From: Klebsiella sp. WP3-W18-ESBL-02
GTDB taxonomy: Bacteria > Pseudomonadota > Gammaproteobacteria > Enterobacterales > Enterobacteriaceae
Reading direction: 5' to 3'
DNA: 64,000 bases
NCBI RefSeq assembly: GCF_014168815.1
Contig: NZ_AP021974.1
Span: 62,001 to 126,000 of the forward strand
Under the pieces are notes generated by a model, which did no database searches, was not told the DNA's origin, and was given only the letters and a program-made list of their open reading frames with translations. The position numbers and the translations under genes were made by a program. Shown here one piece after another: positions 35,276-43,697 of the stretch. The first letter of the stretch is position 1. Each line of letters starts with the position of its first letter.

Positions 35276-35298
35276 ATCTATCAACTAGTAGATTATAT
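35276..35298 (+). promoter_or_regulatory. TetR-type box 2, before tetR
   Basis: AATCTATCAACTAGTAGATT has inverted AATCTA / TAGATT ends around TCAACTAG. It lies about 10 bases before the TetR start, indicating autoregulation. Confidence 0.7.
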
Positions 35299-35307
35299 GG
35301 AGTAATT

Positions 35308-35889
35308 ATGACAACCATGACACGGGAACGGCTGCTCAGCGAAGCAGAACACCTGATGCGCGAAAAAGGGTATTCAGTATTCAGCTATGCTGATTTATCA
35401 AAAATAGTGGGTATCACCAAGGCCAGTATTCATCACCATTTCCCGACCAAAGATATTCTGGGTGAGCAGGTGGTAATACAGGCGTTCTCTGATACACAAC
35501 GCGTATTTGAGCAGATAGAGGCGACTGAGAAAAGCGCGGAGAGAAGAATTGCGGCTTACATCGATATCTTCGCGCAAAGCCATAAAGCTTCGCTACTGCC
35601 ACTGTGTTGTGCGTTGTCAGCAGAGACCGCCAATCTGCCTCAGGCAATTACTGTACAGACATCACTTTATTTCGATATGCAAATCGAGTGGCTCACAAAA
35701 GTCGTCAGGGCGGGCATGGAGTCAGGTGAGTTTTCATCCCATGCCGAACCATCAGATATTGCTTTGATGATCATTAATGTCTGTGAAGGCTCAAGCGTAG
35801 TGGCGCATGCAACGGCCAGACCCGAAGTCTTCGCCAACAGCCTTAAGTATATAAAACTGCTTCTTAATACCCCTCATTCAGGAGAATGA
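35308..35889 (+). CDS. TetR-family regulator (NemR-like setting)
   Basis: 193 residues. N-terminal helix-turn-helix: YSVFSYADLSKIVGITKASI followed by HHHFPTKDILG. Five Cys-containing positions are expected for an electrophile sensor; here CCALSAETANL is notable. The recognition helix (KASIHHHFPTK) is nearly the same as that of the regulators at 50534 and 58623 (KASIHYHFQTK), which fits the shared operator. Followed after 4 bases by the AhpD-like gene. Confidence 0.87.
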   Translation: MTTMTRERLLSEAEHLMREKGYSVFSYADLSKIVGITKASIHHHFPTKDILGEQVVIQAFSDTQRVFEQIEATEKSAERRIAAYIDIFAQSHKASLLPLCCALSAETANLPQAITVQTSLYFDMQIEWLTKVVRAGMESGEFSSHAEPSDIALMIINVCEGSSVVAHATARPEVFANSLKYIKLLLNTPHSGE

Positions 35890-35893
35890 CACT

Positions 35894-36232
35894 ATGCTGG
35901 ACTGGAACAACTATCGCTCAGAGTTAATGCAACGTTTAGGCGAGTTGGGCAAACTGACCCCCGAGACCATGAAAGGCGTGGTTGCCCTGGGCAACGCAGG
36001 TAACAAAACTGACCTTTTGGGCGCAAAAGTGCGTGAACTCATTGCCCTGGCGTGCGCAGTCACAACCCACTGCGACGGCTGTATTGCTTTTCACGCCGAC
36101 GCCGCTGTGAAAGCCGGTGCAACCGACGCTGAAATTGCTGAAGCGCTGGGCGTGGCGATTAACCTCAACGCTGGCGCGGCGGTCATTTATTCAGCCCGCA
36201 CTCTGGATGCCGTCGGTCAGGCACGCGGTTAA
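35894..36232 (+). CDS. Carboxymuconolactone decarboxylase / AhpD-like protein
   Basis: 112 residues, all-helical CMD fold with the AhpD-type motif THCDGCIAFHADAAVKAGAT (CxxC and a nearby His). Such proteins act as disulfide-linked alkylhydroperoxidases. In one operon with the tetR gene. Confidence 0.87.
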   Translation: MLDWNNYRSELMQRLGELGKLTPETMKGVVALGNAGNKTDLLGAKVRELIALACAVTTHCDGCIAFHADAAVKAGATDAEIAEALGVAINLNAGAAVIYSARTLDAVGQARG

Positions 36233-36261
36233 GCATTAATAAATTCCACGTTAAAAGGGCA

Positions 36262-36591
36262 TTACTGCCCTTTTTTTATGTCCGCAATAGCCTGAGCATA
36301 TACCGATGCAGGTTTCACACCCGGTATGCGTTTAACTAATTGCCCTTCATGAAATATCAGCACAGACGGCAGCCCCCAGATCTCGTATTTGGTTGTCAGC
36401 ACCGGCGCCTGATCTACATTGACTTTCCCCACCTGAATATCTCTATCGAGCCGGTCTGCAAACTGACTGAACATTTCTTCGCTGGCCTGACAGGGCGGAC
36501 ACCAGGGTGCAGAGAAACGTACCACCGATATTCCGTTGTACTGCTCTATCTGGCGGAAATTATCTTCGTTATAAGCTGTTAATGTACGCAT
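36262..36591 (-). CDS. Thioredoxin-family protein
   Basis: 109 residues from ATG 36591 (MRTLTAYNEDNFRQIEQYNG). The active site is FSAPWCPPCQASEEMF (CPPC rather than the usual CGPC) with VGKVNVDQAP and cis-Pro LPSVLIFHEG. Cytosolic, no signal peptide. Divergent from the NemA-like gene across box 3. Probably the reductant for an oxidised partner in this cluster. Confidence 0.88.
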   Translation of the reverse strand: MRTLTAYNEDNFRQIEQYNGISVVRFSAPWCPPCQASEEMFSQFADRLDRDIQVGKVNVDQAPVLTTKYEIWGLPSVLIFHEGQLVKRIPGVKPASVYAQAIADIKKGQ

Positions 36592-36664
36592 GGTGATGAC
36601 CTCGCAAAATGAGTGACAATTCAGAAATGGCTGCGTTATGACAAAAAAATACGACACAGCCATT

Positions 36665-36688
36665 GACCTACCTACTAGATGGTTGGTA
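36665..36688. promoter_or_regulatory. TetR-type box 3, trx / nemA intergenic
   Basis: GACCTACCTACTAGATGGTT followed by GGT lies in the gap between the divergent thioredoxin and ene-reductase genes and may control both. Confidence 0.7.
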
Positions 36689-36804
36689 TATTGCCACCCA
36701 TCAGATGTTTATGCAACTCCAGTGCGCGACGTCCAGTCGATGATACTGCCGGGCTGTGCAAATCCCTGCCGGGATACTCCTTTTTGTTTTTTGTGAGGTA
36801 TACG

Positions 36805-37911
36805 ATGAGTAAGCTTTTCACCCCCTACAATCTGTCTGGCCTGGCGTTAAAAAACCGTGTAGTCATGGCACCGATGACCCGCACCCGCACCATGAATGAC
36901 GTGCCGGATGAGGTCGTGGCTTTGTACTATGCACAGCGTGCTTCTGCTGGCCTGCTCATCACCGAAGGGATGCCGGTTTCAGAAGAAGGCCGGGGTTACC
37001 TTTATACCCCTGGTATCTACAACGACGAACACGTCCAGGGCTGGCGTAAGGTGACACAAGCGGTTCACGCCAAAGGTGGCCGTATTTTCGCGCAGCTCTG
37101 GCACGTCGGCCGTATGTCTCACGTCTCTCTTCAGCCAGGCCACATAGCGCCGGTTTCAGCGGGCACCGTTCAGGCGGTCAATACCACCGTTTTTGCGCTG
37201 ACCGAATCCGGAGAACCGGGCCCGGTTGTACCAAGCCAGCCACGCGCGCTGGAAACGCATGAAGTTAAACGCATCACTGCAGACTTCGTGCACTCCGCAC
37301 GCCTGGCGATGGAAGCCGGCTTTGACGGCGTGGAAATCATGGCGGCAAACGGATTCATCTTTGACCAGTTCCTCAGTAGCGAACTGAACACCCGCACCGA
37401 CGAATACGGCGGCTCGGTGGAAAATCGTCAGCGTTTCCTGCTGGAGACCATTGACGCCGTGGCGGAAGCCGTGGGTAACAGCCACGTTGCCGTGCGCCTG
37501 TCACCGTTCGGCCGCATTTATGACCTCGCGCCGTATGAAGGTGAAGAGCAAACCTGGTCAGCCATCACCGACGCGCTCGGTCAGCGGGAACTGGCCTACG
37601 TACACCTTTACTATCAGCCGGTGTACATCAAAGCGCCACTTCCGGAAGGCTTCCGCCGCCGTTTTCGCAACACGTTTAAAGGCACCATCATCGCTGCCGG
37701 CGGTTTTACCCGTGATATCGCAGAGCAGGCTCTGGAAGATGATGAGCTGGATCTGGTGGCATTTGGTGTGCCCTACATCGCTAACCCGGATCTGGTTGAA
37801 AGAATGCAAAACGGCTGGCCACTGGCAGAAAGTGACCGCGCCACCTACTACGGCGTCAGTGGTTCCCCGGAAAAAGGCTATACCGATTACCCGGTCTGGC
37901 AGGCGCAATAA
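36805..37911 (+). CDS. nemA: NemA-like alkene reductase (Old Yellow Enzyme family)
   Basis: 368 residues from ATG 36805 (upstream GTGAGG). FMN-binding TIM barrel: LFTPYNLSGLALKNRVVMAP, QLWHVGRMSH, FDGVEIMAANGFIFDQFLSS, IAAGGFTRDIAEQAL. NemA in E. coli (365 residues) reduces N-ethylmaleimide, quinones, methylglyoxal and other electrophiles and is induced through NemR by bleach. In the usual DGVE-H-AHGYL-type motif His is replaced (MAANGF), which may alter substrate choice. Confidence 0.88.
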   Translation: MSKLFTPYNLSGLALKNRVVMAPMTRTRTMNDVPDEVVALYYAQRASAGLLITEGMPVSEEGRGYLYTPGIYNDEHVQGWRKVTQAVHAKGGRIFAQLWHVGRMSHVSLQPGHIAPVSAGTVQAVNTTVFALTESGEPGPVVPSQPRALETHEVKRITADFVHSARLAMEAGFDGVEIMAANGFIFDQFLSSELNTRTDEYGGSVENRQRFLLETIDAVAEAVGNSHVAVRLSPFGRIYDLAPYEGEEQTWSAITDALGQRELAYVHLYYQPVYIKAPLPEGFRRRFRNTFKGTIIAAGGFTRDIAEQALEDDELDLVAFGVPYIANPDLVERMQNGWPLAESDRATYYGVSGSPEKGYTDYPVWQAQ

Positions 37912-37976
37912 ATCCCATACGGTCGCGGTTCTCTGATAAGTGAGATCCGACCGCCCAACGTCTTTGAGGAATCATT

Positions 37977-38678
37977 ATGCAAACGCTGAAACCCACCCTT
38001 ACCATCGATATCTGGTCAGATTTGGTCTGCCCGTGGTGCTGGATTGCTAAAAAAAGATTTGAACAGGGTCTGAATCGCTTTGAATTTCGCGACCAGGTGG
38101 TGATCCGCCATCACAGCTACCGTCTGGCCGGTGGTACTCCCGCGATGCCTTTTAAGGATGCCATCGTTAAAAAGCTGGGCAGTCAGCATTCAGCGGAGCT
38201 GATGATGAATCAGGTGGGCACCGCCGGTAAATCTGAAGGTCTGATCTACAACTTCGACGGCATGATGTTTGGTGATACAGAAGATGCACACACCCTGCTG
38301 GTTGCCGCGCGTAAGGCCGGAATTGCGGACGCGGTGGAAGAACGTTTTTATCATGGCAGTATCACCGAAGGTCGCTCTCTCTTTGACCGTCAGCAGCTCG
38401 TTGCCATGGCCGTAGAAGCCGGTATGCCGAAAGCTGACGCTGAAGCCGCCCTGGAAAATGACGATTTTCGCGCCACCGTTTCCGACGATGAAGCCCACGC
38501 ACAGTCTATTGGCCTCAGCGGCGTTCCGGTTTTTGTGATGAACGAAAAATATGCCATCAGCGGGGCTCAGGCAGCAGATAACTTTTTGAATGCCCTGCGT
38601 CAGGTCTGGGATGAACAGCAAACCGAATTTTCAGCCACTGCGGGTCAGACCTGCGGAACGGATGGCTGCAGTATTTAA
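37977..38678 (+). CDS. FrnE-like DsbA-family oxidoreductase
   Basis: 233 residues. Thioredoxin fold with a helical insert: IDIWSDLVCPWCWIAKKRFE (CPWC), DTEDAHTLLVAARKAG, SGVPVFVMNEKYAISGAQ, and a C-terminal extra Cys pair (TCGTDGCSI) as in FrnE-type proteins linked to oxidative-stress tolerance. Cytosolic. Follows nemA by 65 bases. Confidence 0.88.
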   Translation: MQTLKPTLTIDIWSDLVCPWCWIAKKRFEQGLNRFEFRDQVVIRHHSYRLAGGTPAMPFKDAIVKKLGSQHSAELMMNQVGTAGKSEGLIYNFDGMMFGDTEDAHTLLVAARKAGIADAVEERFYHGSITEGRSLFDRQQLVAMAVEAGMPKADAEAALENDDFRATVSDDEAHAQSIGLSGVPVFVMNEKYAISGAQAADNFLNALRQVWDEQQTEFSATAGQTCGTDGCSI

Positions 38679-38743
38679 TCCGTCAACCGCCGGCAGTTTC
38701 ACGCTGCCGGCAACGTCTTACCCACCAGTAATGGAGTCAGAAA

Positions 38744-38859
38744 ATGAACACTTTTTTCAAAGGTAAAAAACTGCTCGTCGTCGGCGGTACCAGCGGCATG
38801 GGCCTGGCCGTGGCACGCATGGTACTGGAAGGGGTCAGTTTGGAGATCGTAAATTTTTG
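38744..38859 (+). pseudogene. SDR-family oxidoreductase, 5' fragment
   Basis: ATG 38744 (upstream GGAG) encodes MNTFFKGKKLLVVGGTSGMG and continues LAVARMVLEG, a Rossmann dinucleotide-binding start. From 38831 the sequence no longer looks like an SDR; it begins GGGGTCAGTTTGGAGATCGT and then meets IS26 at 38860. Two successive events therefore cut this gene. Confidence 0.7.
38831..38859 (+). repeat. Possible terminal fragment of another Tn3-family element
   Basis: GGGGTCAGTTTGGAGATCGT starts exactly where the SDR homology stops. A GGGGTC start is typical of Tn3-family ends and partly matches the repeat at 29336. It is truncated by IS26 after 29 bases, so the identity is uncertain. Confidence 0.35.
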
Positions 38860-39679
38860 GGCACTGTTGCAAAGTTAGCGATGAGGCAGCCTTTTGTCTT
38901 ATTCAAAGGCCTTACATTTCAAAAACTCTGCTTACCAGGCGCATTTCGCCCAGGGGATCACCATAATAAAATGCTGAGGCCTGGCCTTTGCGTAGTGCAC
39001 GCATCACCTCAATACCTTTGATGGTGGCGTAAGCCGTCTTCATGGATTTAAATCCCAGCGTGGCGCCGATTATCCGTTTCAGTTTGCCATGATCGCATTC
39101 AATCACGTTGTTCCGGTACTTAATCTGTCGGTGTTCAACGTCAGACGGGCACCGGCCTTCGCGTTTGAGCAGAGCAAGCGCGCGACCATAGGCGGGCGCT
39201 TTATCCGTGTTGATGAATCGCGGGATCTGCCACTTCTTCACGTTGTTGAGGATTTTACCCAGAAACCGGTATGCAGCTTTGCTGTTACGACGGGAGGAGA
39301 GATAAAAATCGACAGTGCGGCCCCGGCTGTCGACGGCCCGGTACAGATACGCCCAGCGGCCATTGACCTTCACGTAGGTTTCATCCATGTGCCACGGGCA
39401 AAGATCGGAAGGGTTACGCCAGTACCAGCGCAGCCGTTTTTCCATTTCAGGCGCATAACGCTGAACCCAGCGGTAAATCGTGGAGTGATCGACATTCACT
39501 CCGCGTTCAGCCAGCATCTCCTGCAGCTCACGGTAACTGATGCCGTATTTGCAGTACCAGCGTACGGCCCACAGAATGATGTCACGCTGAAAATGCCGGC
39601 CTTTGAATGGGTTCATGTGCAGCTCCATCAGCAAAAGGGGATGATAAGTTTATCACCACCGACTATTTGCAACAGTGCC
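38860..39679 (-). mobile_element. IS26 copy 3
   Basis: 820 bp, intact ends. Flanks aatttttg and gttgatac differ. Joins the Nem/OsmC cluster to the partition region. Confidence 0.97.
38912..39616 (-). CDS. tnpA: IS26 transposase
   Basis: 234 residues, same translation as the copy at 4120-4824 (Gly184 form). Confidence 0.97.
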   Translation of the reverse strand: MNPFKGRHFQRDIILWAVRWYCKYGISYRELQEMLAERGVNVDHSTIYRWVQRYAPEMEKRLRWYWRNPSDLCPWHMDETYVKVNGRWAYLYRAVDSRGRTVDFYLSSRRNSKAAYRFLGKILNNVKKWQIPRFINTDKAPAYGRALALLKREGRCPSDVEHRQIKYRNNVIECDHGKLKRIIGATLGFKSMKTAYATIKGIEVMRALRKGQASAFYYGDPLGEMRLVSRVFEM

Positions 39680-39767
39680 GTTGATACTACCCTCCCTAAA
39701 GGTAGCCTGGAGTTGAAAGCCGCATTACGTGGTTCTATGGGGATTTCGGATAAAGGCACCACTTTGC

Positions 39768-39815
39768 CATCTTGTTATCTTGTTATCTTGCTATCTTGTT
39801 ATATTGTTATCCTAA
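39768..39815 (+). repeat. Degenerate TATCTTGT repeats upstream of parA
   Basis: Six consecutive 8-bp units related to TATCTTGT, three exact and three with one to three changes. Same unit as the exact array at 40895-40958 on the other side of the par genes. Confidence 0.85.
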
Positions 39816-39866
39816 CATCTTACTAATTTGTTAAGATACAAAAACAATTCAGTTATAAATCACACA

Positions 39867-39944
39867 GTTAACAACTTAACAAGATATTAACTTAATAAAG
39901 AAATTGCAATATTGTCGCCTGTTTGGCAATATTAAGTTGTTAAC
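39867..39944. promoter_or_regulatory. 13-bp inverted repeats before parA
   Basis: GTTAACAACTTAA at 39867-39879 and its exact inverse TTAAGTTGTTAAC at 39932-39944 lie in a very AT-rich leader just before the parA start. Probable operator or bent centromere segment. Confidence 0.55.
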
Positions 39945-39965
39945 TTAACAATTTAATATGAGGCT

Positions 39966-40595
39966 ATGATGATAATAGTATTGGGTAGTCAAAAGGGTGG
40001 GGTTGGTAAAAGTACACTGGCGGTATCTATAGCTGCGTATCTGATGTCACTGGGCAATAGAGTGATCATTGTCGACGCAGATGACCAGAAATCTGTATTG
40101 ACCTGGTACAACAATCGTCCTGAAGATCTTCCCCATATTCCGGTTACTGGCGCAACAGGCAACATCAAAGCCATGCTAAAGGAACACGAGAAATCTTATG
40201 ACTTTGTCATCGCAGACTGTGCTGGCCGCGACAGTGCAGAAATGCGTAGTGGGTTGATGGCCGCTGACGTATTCATTTCTCCGTTGCGGCCTTCTCAGAT
40301 GGACCTGGATGTAGTGCCTCATACATGCTCTGTTTTTACAGCAGCAAAAGATTTTAATGAGGACGTCCGGGGATATCTCGTTTTAAACATGACGCCCACG
40401 AACATGTTTGTCAATGAAGCAAATCAGGCAGCTGACGTACTCAAGGATTATCCTGAAATGCGTCTGGCTAGTTCCCGAGTTTGTGATCGAAAAGCGCATC
40501 GAGATGCCTGGGCAGAATCAATGACAATTTTTGAAACGCAAAATGACAAAGCACAACAAGAAATCGAATCGTTAGTTAAAGAGGTTATTCTGTGA
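39966..40595 (+). CDS. parA: ParA-family partition ATPase (short type Ib)
   Basis: 209 residues. Walker A SQKGGVGKSTLAVSIAAYL, VIIVDADDQKSVLTWYNNR and YDFVIADCAGRDSAEM. No N-terminal HTH, so it is the short type in which the small ParB-like protein regulates the operon. Its stop overlaps the GTG start of the next gene. Distinct from the ParA at 2537. Confidence 0.9.
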   Translation: MMIIVLGSQKGGVGKSTLAVSIAAYLMSLGNRVIIVDADDQKSVLTWYNNRPEDLPHIPVTGATGNIKAMLKEHEKSYDFVIADCAGRDSAEMRSGLMAADVFISPLRPSQMDLDVVPHTCSVFTAAKDFNEDVRGYLVLNMTPTNMFVNEANQAADVLKDYPEMRLASSRVCDRKAHRDAWAESMTIFETQNDKAQQEIESLVKEVIL

Positions 40596-40894
40596 GAAAT
40601 AGAGCAAATACTCCATCTCGTGATGAGGCAGCGTTTATTAACGGTGGTACTGCTGGTATTGATAATACCAAAGTGACTTCAGAGAGACCATTGGCTGTAA
40701 GTAAAGCAAAACCAGTGAGCATTTCCTTTTTTGAAGAAAACTTAAAAGACATTGATGATCTTATAGCGGGTGAAATGATTTCAGGTAAAAGCAGAGTGAA
40801 TCGTTCTGACGTAGTCAGGGCAGCGGTAGAGGCACTAAAAAGTTTATCAAAAACAGAGATATCCAGATTAATCGCAGAAGCGAAACAACGATAA
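40592..40894 (+). CDS. ParB-like centromere-binding protein
   Basis: 100 residues from GTG 40592. The C-terminal half (VSISFFEENLKDIDDLIAGE; SRVNRSDVVRAAVEALKSL) fits a ribbon-helix-helix domain. The adjoining TATCTTGT arrays are the likely binding sites. Confidence 0.7.
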   Translation: MRNRANTPSRDEAAFINGGTAGIDNTKVTSERPLAVSKAKPVSISFFEENLKDIDDLIAGEMISGKSRVNRSDVVRAAVEALKSLSKTEISRLIAEAKQR

Positions 40895-40958
40895 TATCTT
40901 GTTATCTTGTTATCTTGTTATCTTGTTATCTTGTTATCTTGTTATCTTGTTATCTTGT
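40895..40958 (+). repeat. Eight exact TATCTTGT tandem repeats, putative centromere
   Basis: Eight perfect head-to-tail copies of TATCTTGT begin at the end of the parB-like gene. With the six degenerate copies at 39768-39815 they bracket the par operon, as expected for a parS/parC-like centromere. Confidence 0.85.
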
Positions 40959-41049
40959 TCAGGGTGGTAACACCTTTTATATCGAGGCAACAACTTCGCG
41001 ATAGTGAAAATTTGCGGATGGCCTCAGTCCTATACATAAGGGGATATAC

Positions 41050-41247
41050 ATGAATTCAAATACTACAATCGCCTTACATTTTTCGCTTGCATTACTATTT
41101 ACGTTGCTATCAGTGGCTGGTAGCAACCATGATTTAGCAGGAGTTGTATCTCAATTATTCCTTATTTTCATGGCTGCATTTTTTTTCTTTAGGGCAATGA
41201 GGGCCTTTCTGAACATAATTAATGTGATTGAAAGCTGTAAAAAGTGA
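41050..41247 (+). CDS. Small membrane protein
   Basis: 65 residues with two hydrophobic segments (IALHFSLALLFTLLSVAGS; LFLIFMAAFFFFRAMRAFL). Follows AGGGGATATAC. No family recognised. Confidence 0.5.
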   Translation: MNSNTTIALHFSLALLFTLLSVAGSNHDLAGVVSQLFLIFMAAFFFFRAMRAFLNIINVIESCKK

Positions 41248-41333
41248 GGCTGGATAAGCCCCCATTAAGCTTGGACTGTTTCCCACACAAGAACTACTTT
41301 AGGTCGAAACCTGGGGTATTACCCATAGTTGAC

Positions 41334-42128
41334 CTATGTAGATTGGTTTGGGGTTAACTTTTTTATCAACGCAACAGCTTCAGCTTCCGGCATAGCAAAC
41401 TGCACCCGGTGCCGTGCCGCGACATCGAGCGCAAACACCTTCGTATAGACCTCCGTGGAACTGATCGATTTGTGGCCCATCAGGCTCTGCAAAACCTTCA
41501 GAGGTATGCCGGCGTACAGCATATGCATCGCGTAGGAGTGACGGAACGTATGGGGGGTAACCGGTACTGAGAACGTCACCCCGTCGGCCGCTGCGGCCTC
41601 CACCGCTTCGCTAAGCCAGGTGCGCACGGTACGGTCTGTGATCTCCCAGATACGTGCCTTCTCCATTCTGCCGGTGCGCTTGTTTCGTCTTTCCAGCGGA
41701 ATTTTCAGGGTGGCCACCATCATCTGCAGCTGGCTGACATAGTGGTGATCGGAAAGGGGAACCAGACGATGGACCTGACTGCCTGCGGGGGCACGACCTG
41801 CCGTCCTGGCCGCTTTCTCGGTGCGCTGCTTGAGCGTGGCCAGCTGCACGAACGGATACGGCGGCACCAGCGAAAAATCCCCCCGGGTCAGCGCGAGCGC
41901 TTCATTAATGCGCGCGCCGGTGTTCCACAGCGTCGCCAGCAGCATCTTGCGGTGAAGATCCGGCACGTAATGGAGCAGGGCGCTGACTTCCGGCGCCAGC
42001 AGGTATTTCGGCAGTTCATCCTGCACGAGCGCCATCTGGCGCAGGGCGAGGGCGGCAGGGTAATCGATGGCCACCGGGAGCAATGTTCCGGGAGATGCCG
42101 GAGATCCAACTGGAACCAGGTTATTCAT
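41334..42128 (-). CDS. resD: ResD-like tyrosine recombinase
   Basis: 264 residues with the catalytic Arg in NTGARINEAL, HTFRHSYAMHMLYAGIP (HxxR), MGHKSISSTEVYTKVF (H/K and nucleophile Tyr). Length and context near ccdAB match the F-plasmid ResD (D protein), which resolves plasmid multimers. Its ATG overlaps the stop of the small gene upstream. Confidence 0.88.
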   Translation of the reverse strand: MNNLVPVGSPASPGTLLPVAIDYPAALALRQMALVQDELPKYLLAPEVSALLHYVPDLHRKMLLATLWNTGARINEALALTRGDFSLVPPYPFVQLATLKQRTEKAARTAGRAPAGSQVHRLVPLSDHHYVSQLQMMVATLKIPLERRNKRTGRMEKARIWEITDRTVRTWLSEAVEAAAADGVTFSVPVTPHTFRHSYAMHMLYAGIPLKVLQSLMGHKSISSTEVYTKVFALDVAARHRVQFAMPEAEAVALIKKLTPNQST

Positions 42129-42282
42129 AATTTCTGTTAATTTTTTTCTTTGCCGAGAATTTTCTTCGTAATATTACCGGAGTCAGGATGACTAACCAGC
42201 CAGCGACGGCCAGCCAGAAAACAGACGAAGTCACAAACAAAACTACCCCGTCAATGACGGTAGACACGATATTTTCGGGCAC
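42121..42282 (-). CDS. 53-residue membrane protein coupled to resD
   Basis: GTG at 42282 follows GAGGAGTGAAACCT. Product MPENIVSTVIDGVVLFVTSS then VFWLAVAGWLVILTPVILRR and a basic tail: a single-pass or hairpin membrane protein. The stop overlaps the resD start (ATGAATAA), implying coupled translation. Confidence 0.5.
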   Translation of the reverse strand: MPENIVSTVIDGVVLFVTSSVFWLAVAGWLVILTPVILRRKFSAKKKINRNYE

Positions 42283-42325
42283 AGGTTTCACTCCTCTTCA
42301 GTGGGTGGCTATGGAACGGGAACAT

Positions 42326-43342
42326 TCATGACACCAACATCCAGTAGATAAAGCACAGAAAACCCATCCCCCATCCCCAGAACAGGATCTGGCCGCGGTA
42401 TTTATCCCGCAGGTTAAAAAAGGGATGTGCCTGCAGGTCAACGAGCTCCTCACTTTGCGAGGCAAGCTCCCTTTCCAGCTCCAGGATTCTTTTCTGCGAC
42501 TGAGCACACAGGGTAGCCAGCCGGATGACCCCGGTTGCCCGTTGCGCCACCTCCAGGTCTGAATCCCCGCTCTGCGGCAGAGACAGTTTTTCTGCCCGCA
42601 GCGGCAGGGCGTCACATTTCTCGTCCGGGAGCTGGCCCTCTTTCCTGTGCAACAGATGATAAAATGGACGATTCTTAAGTGAAGTAATTAACTGTTTTTG
42701 CGACCGTTTTTTGCCTTCGAGCTGCACGATTTTTTCCTGCAGCCCGCGATAACAGTCTTCCAGCCGGCGTACCGCGGATACCAGGGGCTCCACCCGGAGC
42801 GTTGAGCACCTGCCCCGTGGCAACTGCAGTTCGTCTGCCCGCAGCGGCATTGAGCTGGTTTCCCCCGCCGGGAACCGGAAACCCATTGCGTGCCACAGCC
42901 TGTCCCTCCGGATCTTGTTTTCTTCGTTTTCTTCATCAACCCGGGAAATTTCAATCGGCAAAACCAGGGTTGCTGGCGGAAGGCCTCTGGCCCAGAGAAC
43001 AAACTGCTGCGTGATCCAGCTACCCAGGCCGAGTCCCTGCAGGCGGCGTTCCAGTCTGAACTCATCTGTAAACAGATGCAGGGCCTTCTGTTGAGGCCAG
43101 TAGATTGCAGTGAAAGTCTGAGTCTTCGTCAGTTCGGTATCGGCAAGGTACAGTGTCATTATGCAGGAGACCCGGTACAATCCGTCGGGAAAATGGTCAG
43201 AAGTTGGCCCCCACGATTCCTCCCTGCTCAGAATAACGACCAGATTTTCCTCCTGGCGGGTACTGTTATTTGTAATGATCTCCGGCAATGTCACGAGCCA
43301 CATTGTTTTGTCGTCACCAGTCCGGGTAACACAGTCGGTCAT
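42326..43342 (-). CDS. Unknown protein with coiled coil and C-terminal membrane anchor
   Basis: 338 residues from ATG 43342 (MTDCVTRTGDDKTMWLVTLP); the frame stays open upstream, but that part overlaps the previous gene. The N-terminal half is globular, the middle has repeated LPLRAEKLSLPQSGDSDLEV-type segments and a helical region (QSQKRILELERELASQSEEL), and the C-terminus has a membrane segment (GWGMGFLCFIYWMLV). Common neighbour of F-like ccd/resD blocks. Function unknown. Confidence 0.6.
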   Translation of the reverse strand: MTDCVTRTGDDKTMWLVTLPEIITNNSTRQEENLVVILSREESWGPTSDHFPDGLYRVSCIMTLYLADTELTKTQTFTAIYWPQQKALHLFTDEFRLERRLQGLGLGSWITQQFVLWARGLPPATLVLPIEISRVDEENEENKIRRDRLWHAMGFRFPAGETSSMPLRADELQLPRGRCSTLRVEPLVSAVRRLEDCYRGLQEKIVQLEGKKRSQKQLITSLKNRPFYHLLHRKEGQLPDEKCDALPLRAEKLSLPQSGDSDLEVAQRATGVIRLATLCAQSQKRILELERELASQSEELVDLQAHPFFNLRDKYRGQILFWGWGMGFLCFIYWMLVS

Positions 43343-43352
43343 GTTTTTTTCC

Positions 43353-43697
43353 CTAACAGTGAAGTGAACAATACACTTTAAAGACCTTATTGATGAGGCA
43401 GGCTTTCCACGGCGGAGCGCTGTGTTCAGACTGCGGCAGATGGTAGTCACCCGTGAGCACCCAGAAATCAGGCTGGCCTGATTGTTCTGCCACCATTCTG
43501 CCGTTTCGTTTGAGAATTTTTGGAGATCGCCATTTCTGACGCCTGCGGGCTGTCTCGATGGGGCTGTCCTCATTAAGGCCAGAATAAAGCCACAGCTCCT
43601 GGTGGCCATATACATCCTCAAGCTCCCGGACCACATCGTTAAATGAGCTAAATGTTGGTGTACCCATACCTCGCCTCAAAAATAGTATCCGGTTCAA
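43353..43697 (-). CDS. Unknown plasmid protein
   Basis: 114 residues (MNRILFLRRGMGTPTFSSFN; HQELWLYSGLNEDSPIETAR). Overlaps the upstream gene by ATGA, so it belongs to a three-gene leftward operon with 42326-43342 and 43694-44089. No domain recognised. Confidence 0.55.
   Translation of the reverse strand: MNRILFLRRGMGTPTFSSFNDVVRELEDVYGHQELWLYSGLNEDSPIETARRRQKWRSPKILKRNGRMVAEQSGQPDFWVLTGDYHLPQSEHSAPPWKACLINKVFKVYCSLHC

Noticed and set aside
40895..40958. CRISPR array
   Set aside because: Repeats are only 8 bp and directly adjacent with no spacers; no cas gene is present. No CRISPR array was seen elsewhere in the window.
43343..43636. N-terminal extension of the protein at 42326-43342 to 436 residues
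   Set aside because: The extension overlaps the gene at 43353-43697 almost completely and reads as low-complexity shadow sequence.
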